Positions 52,650 to 62,185 of a DNA stretch of 64,000 bases are shown one piece after another. The stretch's first letter is position 1. Every line of letters begins with the position of its first letter. A model generated the notes under the pieces. It had not been told where the DNA came from and ran no database searches. It was given only the letters and a program-made list of their open reading frames with translations. The DNA is from Robiginitomaculum sp. (GTDB taxonomy: Bacteria; Pseudomonadota; Alphaproteobacteria; Caulobacterales; Maricaulaceae): the NCBI GenBank assembly GCA_021776615.1, contig JAJFFO010000021.1, positions 1 to 64,000 on the forward strand. The letters run 5' to 3'. The position numbers and the translations under genes were made by a program.

Positions 52650-53007
52650 CAAGAAACTGACACCAGAACAAAGCAGCATTGCCCACTCTTGCGCTACCGA
52701 AGCGCCGTTTAGCGGGCCATGGCTGGATGAGAAGCGCGATGGCACCTATGTCTGCATTGCCTGTGATAACCCGCTTTTTAGCGCCGAACACAAATATGAT
52801 TCCGGCTCCGGATGGCCATCCTTCTTTGCCCCGATCACCGCAACCGCCCTTGGCCAGAATATTGACAGATCGTTGGCCATGGAACGCATTGAAGTGCATT
52901 GTGGCCAATGCGGCGCGCATATGGGGCATTTATTTGATGACGGCCCTGCGCCCAGCGGCAAGCGCTATTGTATTAACGGTACAGTGCTGGACTTCAAACC
53001 CGCATAA
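52642..53007 (+). CDS. msrB: Peptide-methionine (R)-S-oxide reductase MsrB
   Basis: A 121-residue enzyme that repairs methionine-R-sulfoxide. It has the two zinc CxxC pairs ('YVCIACDNP' and 'HCGQCGAHMGHLFDDGP'), the 'SGSGWPSFF' substrate loop and the catalytic Cys in 'KRYCINGTVLDF'. The ATG at 52642 lies inside the end of the MFS gene, so the two are coupled. No resolving Cys outside the zinc site is obvious. Confidence 0.95.
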   Translation: MTDKKLTPEQSSIAHSCATEAPFSGPWLDEKRDGTYVCIACDNPLFSAEHKYDSGSGWPSFFAPITATALGQNIDRSLAMERIEVHCGQCGAHMGHLFDDGPAPSGKRYCINGTVLDFKPA

Positions 53008-53046
53008 GCTATTTTCTGCTTTTAATTGCTAGAGAAAGAGACGCTT

Positions 53047-55188
53047 ATGGCGCACTCCACGTCGATTTTATGGCCTGAAGCGCAAGCGCCCACCGCGCAA
53101 CGGCGCGCGTACACACACCAGTATGGCGAGCGGACGATCAGCGATTCCTACGCCTGGCTGCGGGCCGATAATTGGCGCGATGTCATGCGCGATCCGGCAA
53201 ATTTGCCGGACGATATCCGCCAGCATTTACTTGCCGAAAATGACTTTTGCGATGCCGCTTTGGCCGACACTCTGGACTTACAAAAGACTTTGGTCGGGGA
53301 AATGCGCGGGCGTATGTCTGAGGTGGAAACCGATGTGCCGATGGAAGACGGCACCTACGCCTATTTTGAGCATTACCGGGAAGGCGAGGAACACTCGGTA
53401 TATGCTCGCCAGCTTGTAGGTAAGGATAAGCTCTTGTCGGGCACGGATGGCGCCATTGCCGGTCAAGATATTCTTGACGTAAATGCATTGGCAAAGGATC
53501 ACGAGTATTTTGATTTGGGGATGGTTACCCACAGCCCCGATCACACGCATTTGGCCTATAGTTCGGATTGTCAGGGCAGCGAATATTACGACATTCGCTT
53601 CAAAAACCTGGATACCGGCGCACTGCTGCCTGATCAATTGCATTCCGCCTCGGCCGACATTGTCTGGTCGGCGGACGGGCAGCGACTGTATTGGATATGG
53701 CGCGACGACAATAATCGCCCTCGCGAAGTCCGTTGCCACCAGATCGGCAAACCACACGCCGAAAGCACGCTGGTATATCGCGAAGAAGACGAAGGGTTTT
53801 TCCTCAGTCTTGGGCAGACCAGTGATCGAAAATTTTTGATAATCCAGTCTAACGACCACACCACAAGCGAGGTGCGCGTTCTCGACACCAGCACCGCCAA
53901 CCCAATGCCAATGCTGATTGCACCGCGCCAGCCGGGGCTGGAATATGAAATCGATCATGCGGGCAAGCAATTCTACATTTTGACCAATGCCGACAACGCC
54001 GAAGATTTTAAAATTGTGACAGCGCCGGATCACGCGCCGGAGCGCGCCAATTGGCGCGACTGGATTGCGCCCGCCATTGGCGTACGGCGTTTGGAACAAA
54101 GACTATTTCGCGATTTTCATGTGCGTATTGAACGCAAAAATGCCTTGGCCCGCATCATCATCCGTGAGTTAAAAAGCAACACCGAACACGAAATTTCCTT
54201 TGATGGTGCGGCCTATGCATTGGGCCTATGCCCCTTGCTTGATTTTGACACGATGCGCCTGCGCTTTGTTACTTCCTCTCCGGCCCAACCGCAGCAGGTT
54301 TTTGATTATCACATGGGCAGCAAAGAGCGCACATTGCGCAAAACTCAGGAAGTTCCCAGCGGCCATGACCCTAGCCATTATTGCGTGGAAAGGATCATGG
54401 CTGAAGCACCGGACGGTGAACAGGTGCCGATAAGTCTGGTTTATCACAAGGACACCAAGCGCGATGGCAGTGCCCCGCTTTTGCTTTATGGTTATGGTGC
54501 CTATGGCATAACCATTCCGGCGGGTTTCTCATCGCGCCGCCTGTCCTTGATCGACCGCGGCTTTGTCTATGCCATCGCCCATGTTCGCGGCGGCGAGGCC
54601 AAGGGACATGCATGGTACACAGCCGCCAAAGGCATCAATAAACCCAACACCTTTCATGATTTTATTGCCGCTGCCGAGGCCCTTATCGCTGGTCAATACA
54701 CCGCCAAGGGGCGCATCATCGCCATGGGCGGATCCGCCGGTGGCTTGTTGGTCGGGGCGGTGGTGAATATGGCCCCAGAATTGTTTGGTGGCATCATTGC
54801 CGCCGTGCCTTTTGTCGACGTTCTTAATACCATGTGCGATGAAAGCTTGCCGTTAACGCCGCCCGAATGGCCCGAATGGGGCAATCCATTATTGGATGCG
54901 ACCGCCTTTGAAAGCATTCGCGGATACAGTCCCTATGACAATGTCACCAACGCGCCCTACCCGCCTTTGCTGGCGACCGCGGGCCTAACCGATCCAAGGG
55001 TGACCTATTGGGAACCGGCAAAATGGGTAGCGCAGCTTCGCCATAGGGCACCGCAAGCCGGGCCATATTTGTTAAAAACCGAAATGCAGGCTGGTCATGC
55101 AGGTGCGTCGGGCCGGTTTGAAGGTTTGAAAATGGCGGCGCTGGAATATGCCTTTGCGGTCAAAACCGCCGCATTGCAGCTGCAATAA
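53047..55188 (+). CDS. S9 family prolyl oligopeptidase / oligopeptidase B
   Basis: A 713-residue serine peptidase. Residues about 60-400 form a seven-bladed propeller ('YFEHYREGEEHSVYARQ', 'YSSDCQGSEYYDIRFKNLDT'), and the C-terminal alpha/beta-hydrolase has the nucleophile Ser in 'MGGSAGGLLVGAVVN', the Asp in 'GLTDPRVTYWEPAKW' and the His in 'MQAGHAGASGR'. Sequence features ('VHRGGEAKGHAWYTAAK'-like loop) fit oligopeptidase B, which cleaves short peptides after basic residues. Ribosome site GAGAAAGAGA precedes the ATG at 53047. Confidence 0.93.
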   Translation: MAHSTSILWPEAQAPTAQRRAYTHQYGERTISDSYAWLRADNWRDVMRDPANLPDDIRQHLLAENDFCDAALADTLDLQKTLVGEMRGRMSEVETDVPMEDGTYAYFEHYREGEEHSVYARQLVGKDKLLSGTDGAIAGQDILDVNALAKDHEYFDLGMVTHSPDHTHLAYSSDCQGSEYYDIRFKNLDTGALLPDQLHSASADIVWSADGQRLYWIWRDDNNRPREVRCHQIGKPHAESTLVYREEDEGFFLSLGQTSDRKFLIIQSNDHTTSEVRVLDTSTANPMPMLIAPRQPGLEYEIDHAGKQFYILTNADNAEDFKIVTAPDHAPERANWRDWIAPAIGVRRLEQRLFRDFHVRIERKNALARIIIRELKSNTEHEISFDGAAYALGLCPLLDFDTMRLRFVTSSPAQPQQVFDYHMGSKERTLRKTQEVPSGHDPSHYCVERIMAEAPDGEQVPISLVYHKDTKRDGSAPLLLYGYGAYGITIPAGFSSRRLSLIDRGFVYAIAHVRGGEAKGHAWYTAAKGINKPNTFHDFIAAAEALIAGQYTAKGRIIAMGGSAGGLLVGAVVNMAPELFGGIIAAVPFVDVLNTMCDESLPLTPPEWPEWGNPLLDATAFESIRGYSPYDNVTNAPYPPLLATAGLTDPRVTYWEPAKWVAQLRHRAPQAGPYLLKTEMQAGHAGASGRFEGLKMAALEYAFAVKTAALQLQ

Positions 55189-55217
55189 TGATCGCCTTGA
55201 GCAAGCCCCTGAAAAAA

Positions 55218-55252
55218 CACCCCCCGGCGTTATCCGCCGGGGGGTGCTTTTT
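55218..55252. terminator. Bidirectional Rho-independent terminator
   Basis: CACCCCCCGGCG - TTATC - CGCCGGGGGGTG is a perfect 12-bp stem, flanked by A6 on the left and CTTTTTGTTTT on the right. It serves both the S9 peptidase gene and the converging TPR gene. Confidence 0.93.
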
Positions 55253-55275
55253 GTTTTATCAAATTTTGCGCCCAA

Positions 55276-56730
55276 TTAGGTCGCTTTGTTTTTCTTCGCT
55301 TTAGCGCGGGCCGCATCGTCGGCAAGAATGGAAACACATTCTGCAGAGATTTCACCCACACCATCAAGGAACTCGGCACCCATACGTCTCTTACGATCCG
55401 CCTGGTTTTTGCATTCGTCCAATTTAACCTGAGCTTTAAACACCGCTTGTTGGCGCGCCACTTCAAACTCACCATTGATGAAGGTTACCCAGCCATCAGC
55501 CGTACGCTTGGAGTAAGGGTATTGCGTCGCCTTGCGAAACTCTGCAATGGCCTCCCGAGGCCGATCTCGCTCATATAGAGAGTTGGCAATCAACACATAT
55601 ATATTACCCGGCTTTTTAACGCCTTTATTGAGGGCACTGCGAAAAGCGGTCTCCGCTTTGTCGTATTGCTCTTCGGAGTAATATGCCTCGCCAAGTTTCT
55701 CATAAAGAGAGCCATCAGCAGATATATTAGCCGCCTGAGTCAAAATCGGGATTGCGCGATCATATTCACGCGCCTGACGCCACATATTGGCCAGCAATTC
55801 CAAATTCTTTTTAGTTTTCTGAACGCGGTTGCCATTCATTTCGCGTTCCAGGATTGATGCACCACGATAGGGAACTTCATAATAGCTGTAATACTGGGCC
55901 AGAGAAAGTAACTCATTCTCTTTGTCCAACATGCCATTCAGATACATGATTTTGTTAACTTCAAAAGCCTCGCGCGATTTATTACCCTGTTGTTTCAGCG
56001 ATGCGATAGAACGCCAAATTTTCTTATCATCGGGCCAGATTGAAACTTGCTGCTCCAAAAGCGCTGCCTGTTTTGCCGGCATTTTTAGCTCGTGATAGAT
56101 ATAATTGAGTAGGTTAAAATGCTTCTTTTTCTTTGGGTTGGCCATATTGAAAGCCGCTTCGCCATGCGGCAAAGCCTTGCGATATTCGTCGACTTGCAAC
56201 CAAGCTGACCCTACCATTTGGTGGATGCTCTGATTGGCCTTGCCACCGGTACGCAACCAACCTTCAATAATATTTGCACCTTTCACATACTGGCCTTCAG
56301 AAATATAAATCTGGCCAATATTGGGCATCATCCCGTCTATTTCTTCTTTAAGAAGCGCGCCGGTGTTTATAGCACCTTCCCAATCGCGCACGGTGCCCAT
56401 CAAATTTCCCATCGCGTATTGAACATTACCACGAATTTGTAGGCTGATGGCTTTTTCGTACGGCGTAATTTTTTCGTCCGCGATCGCTTTATTGAGCGCC
56501 GCCATGGCCGCCGCATTATTGGGCGGCTCCAATATCAACGCTTCCTGCGCTTCATTCACAAGCGCCCCCATGGCCGCACTAAAAACACGCCCTTCGGTTT
56601 TTTGATCTTCCTTTTTATTGCGCTGCGCGCTCGCCGGTGTGGCTATAAAAAGGGCGGCGGCAAGCGCGGTGAACCCGAACATACCGATGCGGTTGAAATC
56701 GACTTTCCAGTTTAACCAGTTCATTTTCAT
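55276..56730 (-). CDS. TPR protein of the TonB energising operon
   Basis: A 484-residue protein with a signal peptide ending 'TPASAQR' and TPR-like helical repeats across residues about 60-440 ('LYEKLGEAYYSEEQYDKAET' and 'VLIANSLYERDRPREAIAEF' are clear units). Proteins of this type close ExbB/ExbD/TonB/DUF3450 operons in many proteobacteria, where they are thought to help TonB act across the periplasm. It follows tonB by 85 bp. Confidence 0.85.
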   Translation of the reverse strand: MKMNWLNWKVDFNRIGMFGFTALAAALFIATPASAQRNKKEDQKTEGRVFSAAMGALVNEAQEALILEPPNNAAAMAALNKAIADEKITPYEKAISLQIRGNVQYAMGNLMGTVRDWEGAINTGALLKEEIDGMMPNIGQIYISEGQYVKGANIIEGWLRTGGKANQSIHQMVGSAWLQVDEYRKALPHGEAAFNMANPKKKKHFNLLNYIYHELKMPAKQAALLEQQVSIWPDDKKIWRSIASLKQQGNKSREAFEVNKIMYLNGMLDKENELLSLAQYYSYYEVPYRGASILEREMNGNRVQKTKKNLELLANMWRQAREYDRAIPILTQAANISADGSLYEKLGEAYYSEEQYDKAETAFRSALNKGVKKPGNIYVLIANSLYERDRPREAIAEFRKATQYPYSKRTADGWVTFINGEFEVARQQAVFKAQVKLDECKNQADRKRRMGAEFLDGVGEISAECVSILADDAARAKAKKNKAT

Positions 56731-56815
56731 AATGAAATCATCTCCATCAAAACCTTAGCCTGTTAGTTCCACTATCGGGAGCATATCAAAAGTACGCCGC
56801 CGTTTGGGGAAAAAC

Positions 56816-57415
56816 TTAATCCGAAAATTGAAATGTGAAATCGGTTATCACTCCACGTCGCGCAACCGCCTTACCATCAACAATTTTTGGATTGTATTTC
56901 CATTTCTCAACAGCGCGCGTTGCCGCCCGCGTGAACATTGAAGACGTACACGTGACAGCAACATTGTAGGGCTTCCCGTCAGCGCTTACATCGAACGTGG
57001 CTTTGCACGTTCCCTCGCGTCCTGCTTCTTGGGCCCGCGGCGGATAGATCGGCTCAATACGAACCAAAGGCTGCGCGTCACGGTCGCTTACCTGAAAGTT
57101 GATATTACCGCGGTTGAGGTTTGGCGGCTCAAAATCAGGAATAGAGCCGGTAACCGACGCAATACCTTCATTAGGTTGCACTGCTTTTTGCTTTTCAATG
57201 GCTGGCGGTGGTGGCGGTGGTTTCACGTCCTTGGAGCGCTCAGGCTTGGCTTCGCGTTGACGCACTTCAAGTTCCTGAACTTTCGGGTTGATGTCAAAGC
57301 GAACACTGTCCGCTTTTTCGCCAAGCTCAATATCCCCAGAAATGAGGAAACGCATCAGCAAAAACAAACCAATTGTAATGATCGCGGCAATTGGAAGCCC
57401 AATAATAAAACGCAT
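56816..57415 (-). CDS. tonB: TonB family energy transducer
   Basis: A 199-residue protein. The ATG at 57415 is chosen because AGGAG lies 7 nt upstream. It has one N-terminal membrane helix ('GLPIAAIITIGLFLLMRFLI'), a periplasmic Pro-rich stretch with 'KPPPPPPAIEKQ', and a C-terminal TonB domain ('PIYPPRAQEAGREGTCKATF', 'RAVEKWKYNPKIV'). It links the proton motive force to outer-membrane receptors such as the riboswitch-controlled one at 38336. Confidence 0.92.
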   Translation of the reverse strand: MRFIIGLPIAAIITIGLFLLMRFLISGDIELGEKADSVRFDINPKVQELEVRQREAKPERSKDVKPPPPPPAIEKQKAVQPNEGIASVTGSIPDFEPPNLNRGNINFQVSDRDAQPLVRIEPIYPPRAQEAGREGTCKATFDVSADGKPYNVAVTCTSSMFTRAATRAVEKWKYNPKIVDGKAVARRGVITDFTFQFSD

Positions 57416-57809
57416 CAATATCTCCTGTCGATCCAGCACGCTTGCCTCATGGCAGCGGCCAATCAATGGCGGTTTAGCACCACCACACCCTATAAATCGC
57501 TGATATTATCACCAGCTTTATCACACTTTACCGATTCAACTGACCTCAAAACAACCCATAATTTGGACTTTTCAATCAACTTATCGACACTTAAAGGGAG
57601 AGAAATGCTTACACAACAATGAGGCGAATTTGCGGCATTTCCCCGCCGCAGCGACAACCTCAATTGTCTAATCTCTCGCCCTTTTCTCAACACAAACCGA
57701 AATACTGAAGCCTCAACACACTATTTCTGCTTCAAACTCCGATTTCAAAAACTCGAGGCCACCAAGTTAGCAGTTTCACCATGAAACCCACCACACCCGG
57801 CATTAGCCC
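57416..57809. other. Intergenic gap inside the TonB operon
   Basis: About 390 bp between exbD and tonB. No convincing gene, terminator or strong repeat is seen. It may hold a separate promoter for tonB and the TPR gene. Confidence 0.5.
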
Positions 57810-58208
57810 CTAATTCTCTACCGAAACCTTCACCGGGATACCCAGGCCCACAAAAATATCCTGAATATCCAAAACTGTACCGATTTTTGCCAACTCGTCG
57901 CCCTGAATTACCCCCTCTGCTTTGGGGTTTTCAGCCTTCATTTTCTCCAGAATCGTGCCAACGCCAGCTTTTGGAACAATATTTTTATTGATCCAAATCT
58001 GATTATCATTGGCCACAGCAACCATAATGGTCGGTTTCTCTGTAGACAAATTCGGTGTCCATAATGGCTTGGTGACATCGACACCGGGTTCTTTAACAAA
58101 AACAGCCGTAACGATAAAGAAAATCAACAAAATAAACACCACATCCAACATCGGTGTCATGTCCAATTCAATATCTTCAGCGTCGTTCTGCGAACGTGAT
58201 CTTGCCAT
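57810..58208 (-). CDS. exbD: ExbD/TolR-type protein (second copy)
   Basis: A 132-residue protein with one N-terminal membrane helix that begins 'DMTPMLDVVFILLIFFIV' and carries the Asp needed for proton flow, and a periplasmic domain. It forms the proton channel with ExbB. Twenty-seven bp separate it from the first ExbD gene upstream. Confidence 0.92.
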   Translation of the reverse strand: MARSRSQNDAEDIELDMTPMLDVVFILLIFFIVTAVFVKEPGVDVTKPLWTPNLSTEKPTIMVAVANDNQIWINKNIVPKAGVGTILEKMKAENPKAEGVIQGDELAKIGTVLDIQDIFVGLGIPVKVSVEN

Positions 58209-58235
58209 ATTTCTTCTCCGATACCCGTGACACCT

Positions 58236-58646
58236 TTAGGTGCCTTCGGCCTGCCTTTGAATCAGCGCAGGAGCCCCTGTGCTTCTAGCAGCGTCAAAAA
58301 CCTCGATCACAACGCCATGGTTGGCCTCGCCATCAGGAACAATCAAAATCGCACTATCGCCTTTGTCCGCCCGAAAGCGTTCAATGGCTGGGCCAACACG
58401 CCGTAGGTCGGTGAGTTGATCATTCACAAAGATCACATTGCGATCAGTGATCTGGATCAAAATAACCGGATTAGACTTATCCGGCTCCTCGTCTGACGGC
58501 GGCGGTGGCACAAGGCTGATTGAACGTTCCTGCACAAACACGGCGGTCACGATAAAGAAGATCAACAAGATAAAGACGATGTCCAGCATCGGCGTCATAT
58601 CGACGTCGGCGCTGTCATCCCTGCGGCGGTTTCCACCTCTACGCAT
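58236..58646 (-). CDS. exbD: ExbD/TolR-type protein (first copy)
   Basis: A 136-residue ExbD-type protein with the same 'DMTPMLDIVFILLIFFIV' membrane helix as its neighbour and a periplasmic domain with 'DQLTDLRRVGPAIERFRADK'. The two copies differ in the periplasmic part; one may take part in a heteromeric ExbD2 or have a separate partner. The gap to ExbB is 9 bp. Confidence 0.92.
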   Translation of the reverse strand: MRRGGNRRRDDSADVDMTPMLDIVFILLIFFIVTAVFVQERSISLVPPPPSDEEPDKSNPVILIQITDRNVIFVNDQLTDLRRVGPAIERFRADKGDSAILIVPDGEANHGVVIEVFDAARSTGAPALIQRQAEGT

Positions 58647-58655
58647 TTCGCGATC

Positions 58656-59189
58656 CTATCCCAATTCCATGGCATCAGCGACGGATTGTGTGGCCCGCAG
58701 GCCCCGCCGTTCTAGCCGGTTAGAGAAAATCAACCCTGAGAGTGCTGCAACCATGCCCGCCATCGTTGGGATCGTAGCTTTGGAAACACCGGCCGACATG
58801 GCCCGTACATTGGAAGACCCGGTAGCCGCCATAACATCGAAAACTTCGATCATGCCGGTCACGGTTCCCAAAAGCCCTAGAAGCGGGGCAATAGCAACCA
58901 ATGTTTTAATGAGCGTAATATTTTGCTCGGTCTTCTGACGCACTTCAGAAATCAATTGTTCACGAATAGCATGGGCATACCAAGATTTGTGATCCGTCCG
59001 TGCGGCCCACTTCTTAACCGCCCGCTTCGCAAACTTGGTATGGGCAAATTGATAGTAGGCAATACGCTCGAGAATGAACGCCCACATGAAAAAGGTTGCG
59101 ACCATGATGACGAGAAGAACATCCCCACCCATCTCCAAAAATTGCTGGAGATTATCCATAGCCGTTACCGGATTTAGCCAACCGGGCAT
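58656..59189 (-). CDS. exbB: ExbB/TolQ-type proton channel protein
   Basis: A 177-residue MotA/TolQ/ExbB protein with three membrane helices. Conserved parts include 'LLGLLGTVTGMIEVFDVM' and 'GVSKATIPTMAGMVAALSGL'. It follows the large ExbB-like protein by 27 bp and pairs with the ExbD subunits. Confidence 0.92.
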   Translation of the reverse strand: MPGWLNPVTAMDNLQQFLEMGGDVLLVIMVATFFMWAFILERIAYYQFAHTKFAKRAVKKWAARTDHKSWYAHAIREQLISEVRQKTEQNITLIKTLVAIAPLLGLLGTVTGMIEVFDVMAATGSSNVRAMSAGVSKATIPTMAGMVAALSGLIFSNRLERRGLRATQSVADAMELG

Positions 59190-59216
59190 AGCGCCCTCCT
59201 TGTCTAACGTTAACGC

Positions 59217-60599
59217 CTAGGACTTGGTGCCAGATCTGGCTTCGGCATTCGCCGCAACCATGCCTGCTGCCTGCTCTTCCAACACTTGCTGAATACTGCG
59301 GCTCGCCGAAGACGTAAAGCTGTGCAGCAACAAGAGCGGAATGGCCGACAAAAGACCCAAAACCGTGGTCACAAGAGCGAAGGAAATACCATCGGCCATC
59401 AATTGCGGATCACCAGCACCAAACAGGGTAATCGCCTGAAAGGTCTGAATCATACCGATAACCGTACCCAAAAGCCCCATAAGCGGCGAAACAGCAGCCA
59501 AAACCTTGACCAGACTTAGGCCGAAATCAAGCTTGCCGCTTTCTTTAAGGATAGCGTCATCAAGCTTAAGCTCAATGGTCTCGATGTCCTTGTCTTTAGC
59601 ACTTTCATAAGCAGCCATAATGCGGCCAAGAGGATTGCCTTTACCGGGTGTGGAACGACGCATTTGTGCGCGCACCGCAACCGAGGTCATAAACAAGGCG
59701 AACAGACGCCAAACCCCAATGGCAACACCAATCGCCGCCATAATGCTCACAGCGTAACCAATATTACCGCCAGCGTGATAGCGCTCCATCAAGGTTGGTG
59801 TGCGGGTAACAAGACCCAGCAATACACCGCGAGTCGGATCCACCGGACCTTTGGTCACTTTAGCAGGATCACCGCCGCTTACATTCTTGGCAAGCCCGCG
59901 CAAACGACCGGCAGGTTGCCGCGGCAACACCGCAAGCTCGCCGCTATCAACACTCAAAAAGCGTGCATCTTTGGCCAACCATGACGTAAAGGGACCGACG
60001 CGGGTAATTTCAATCGGATTGCCGTCATTAACCTGAGAAATCACGTTGGAATAGGTAACCACTTCGCCCTGCGCTTTGGCTTCTTGCAAAATCGTTTGAT
60101 AGATATTTTCAAGCTCGTAAACTTCTGGCAATTTTGACGAATTGGCGACTTGATCCAGGACATCACTACGGCCCGGGTACTGGCCGGAAATGAAGGATGC
60201 GTCGACAACCGATTTAAGTTCGCCAGCGGCCTGACGGGCAGCACCAAACAGCTCCCCAAACGAGCCTTGAGCGACACGCAGGTCTTCATCAAGCTGCAAA
60301 ACCGCAGCTTTATTGGCGTCCAACGCATTATTATTGGCGCTTTCCTGCCCACGCAAACGACGTAGCTCGGCCTTGGCAGTGTTGAGCAATGCCTGTTGCT
60401 GGCCACGTTTTTGCGTGAATTCCTGCACGCGGCGCTGCGCCTCGGCATTGGCTTCGCGGCTATCGCGACCCACGCGCGAGATTAGCTCGTCAATAGACTT
60501 AACCGGTGTGGCTTGCGCCAACGCAGATCCAGCGGGGATGATCAGGGCAGCGGCACTAACAGCAGCGGCACCCAGAAGAGATTTAATCGTAAATTTCAT
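59217..60599 (-). CDS. Large ExbB/TtpC-type protein with periplasmic coiled-coil domain
   Basis: A 460-residue protein starting at 60599. It has a signal peptide ('GSALAQA'), a periplasmic helical region (about residues 25-240, 'RRVQEFTQKRGQQQALLNTA' being heptad-like), one membrane helix and a C-terminal MotA/TolQ/ExbB domain ('SLVKVLAAVSPLMGLLGTVI', 'GISFALVTTVLGLLSAIPLL'). This is the TtpC/ExbB-long type of the TonB2-like systems. It overlaps the DUF3450 stop by a few bases (if the alternative start at 60626 is used), and a 23-bp gap otherwise. Confidence 0.9.
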   Translation of the reverse strand: MKFTIKSLLGAAAVSAAALIIPAGSALAQATPVKSIDELISRVGRDSREANAEAQRRVQEFTQKRGQQQALLNTAKAELRRLRGQESANNNALDANKAAVLQLDEDLRVAQGSFGELFGAARQAAGELKSVVDASFISGQYPGRSDVLDQVANSSKLPEVYELENIYQTILQEAKAQGEVVTYSNVISQVNDGNPIEITRVGPFTSWLAKDARFLSVDSGELAVLPRQPAGRLRGLAKNVSGGDPAKVTKGPVDPTRGVLLGLVTRTPTLMERYHAGGNIGYAVSIMAAIGVAIGVWRLFALFMTSVAVRAQMRRSTPGKGNPLGRIMAAYESAKDKDIETIELKLDDAILKESGKLDFGLSLVKVLAAVSPLMGLLGTVIGMIQTFQAITLFGAGDPQLMADGISFALVTTVLGLLSAIPLLLLHSFTSSASRSIQQVLEEQAAGMVAANAEARSGTKS

Positions 60600-60622
60600 G
60601 GTTTTCTCTCGCCTCTCTACGC

Positions 60623-61393
60623 TCATTGCACTTTCGTTGCGCCAGGCAACGGTGCAGGGAACACTTCAGGAGTTTTCTGCTCTAGAGCAATTCGGGTGGC
60701 TGATTTCACATCAAGGCCATAACTATCAGGCAAATCTTCATAAGCACCTGAAGCCTTGTTATAGATGTGCATCTTGCCGTCGCTATCTGTGTAGATTAGC
60801 GCCACACGGCCAACACGAAGAAACTCCGGCTTTTGCGGTTCGCCATCGACCAAAATAGTCTCTTTATAAGACGTGGTCTGGTTGCCGTAAGAAAGCTCGA
60901 TCTGATAGGCATTGATAATTTGCCGATAAAGCTCGGCAGGAGACTGATTAGGGTCGCCGGCCAATTCTTTTAGCTTGGCAATACGATCATTGCGCTCTTC
61001 CATCTGAAAAGGCATGTCGCTGGCCACAAAAGCCTCCAGCGCACCGATCATCCGCAACATCATCGGTAAAAGCTGCGCCTGAATGTCGCCAACGCGGTCA
61101 ATCTGACCTTGCAGAGATTCGATTTCATTTTGTTGAGATTTCAAGAAAATTTTCTGCTGCTCTACATTAAGAGCAACGGTCTCTCTTTCTTGCAACGCTG
61201 CGCGGTATTCGCGAACAACGTCTCCAACCTGGTCATCAATATTATCTATACGCGCCTGAGCAGCGGCACCCGACTGTGTCGAACGTTGTGCTGTGCTTAT
61301 CGCTGAAGAAAGCTGCGCCTGTGCCGTACCGCCAATAACCGCAACCGTAAGTGCTGCAGCGCTGACTCGTGCCATGAATTTCAACTTCGCCAT
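60623..61393 (-). CDS. DUF3450 domain periplasmic protein
   Basis: A 256-residue protein with a signal peptide ending 'GGTAQAQL', a long coiled-coil in residues about 30-110 ('QQKIFLKSQQNEIESLQGQI') and a C-terminal globular part. DUF3450 proteins lead TonB2-type operons in many proteobacteria and probably form part of the periplasmic apparatus. The ATG at 61393 is chosen because GGAG lies 6 nt upstream. It is the first gene of the energising operon. Confidence 0.88.
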   Translation of the reverse strand: MAKLKFMARVSAAALTVAVIGGTAQAQLSSAISTAQRSTQSGAAAQARIDNIDDQVGDVVREYRAALQERETVALNVEQQKIFLKSQQNEIESLQGQIDRVGDIQAQLLPMMLRMIGALEAFVASDMPFQMEERNDRIAKLKELAGDPNQSPAELYRQIINAYQIELSYGNQTTSYKETILVDGEPQKPEFLRVGRVALIYTDSDGKMHIYNKASGAYEDLPDSYGLDVKSATRIALEQKTPEVFPAPLPGATKVQ

Positions 61394-61731
61394 TCTATGC
61401 TCCACAAAAGGACACAGCGCACCAGACGAAAAAGGCACGCCGAATATGCTAAAAAAGTCAGGCAGCTTCCTGCCAACCAAACCCGCCAATAATGACACGC
61501 CAACAATACCGCGCGTCCACCCAGTTGGAAGAAGATTTTCCGTTAAAACGGCACTCTCCCCTTCTGCATTGCGGTGATTTACTCACCGTCTCTCATGCTA
61601 TGTAAATTTATCCACATGCACCTTTATCGGCGGACGCTAGCACTTATCCGCGCAACCAATCAATACGTCGAATGAAAGAAAACCCTGTCAGTCGCAGGCA
61701 ATTTGCAAAAAATCGCTTGGGAAGGGAAATT
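61394..61731. other. Promoter-bearing gap upstream of the TonB operon
   Basis: About 340 bp without a gene. It includes a small inverted repeat, CGGTGA - TTTAC - TCACCG (61572-61588), 180 bp upstream of the operon start. No recognisable Fur box or extended promoter was found by eye. Confidence 0.45.
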
Positions 61732-61805
<74 letters not shown>

Positions 61806-62185
61806 ACAACACACCGGGAACTGGCCCCAGGGAGGCAGCCTAATACCGCCCTAGAACGCCAAAGGCAACGGGGTTTGCGCAGCAAAACAGCGTCGGCACA
61901 CTGCTTTATGTTCCAGAAGCCCTTTTGCGCATTGTTTTGGGTGATTTGGTAGATTAAGCAGCGCCTTTTCCACTTACTAAAACATAAAAACATACCGCAT
62001 TTTATGATTAAATATGGGCAAGTTATTGCAAAAATTTAATAATCAAACGAATTTTTGGCATGATTATCACGAAAAAGTGTAATTTTTAGGGTAAATCTGG
62101 CGCTGCAATTAATTAGAAAATTCCGCAAATTTCTGCAGCACACGCAATTCAAGCCGCAATAAATCGCCCGTTAAACGCTCAGACG
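61806..62185. other. AT-rich gene-free region beside tRNA-Gln
   Basis: About 380 bp, strikingly richer in A and T than the surrounding coding DNA (especially 61960-62130). It contains no convincing gene. It may hold the tRNA promoter, and could be a remnant of integrated DNA next to the tRNA gene. Confidence 0.45.

Noticed and set aside
53278-54099. A 273-codon minus-strand frame opposite the S9 peptidase
   Set aside because: The plus strand has a complete prolyl oligopeptidase with its catalytic triad.
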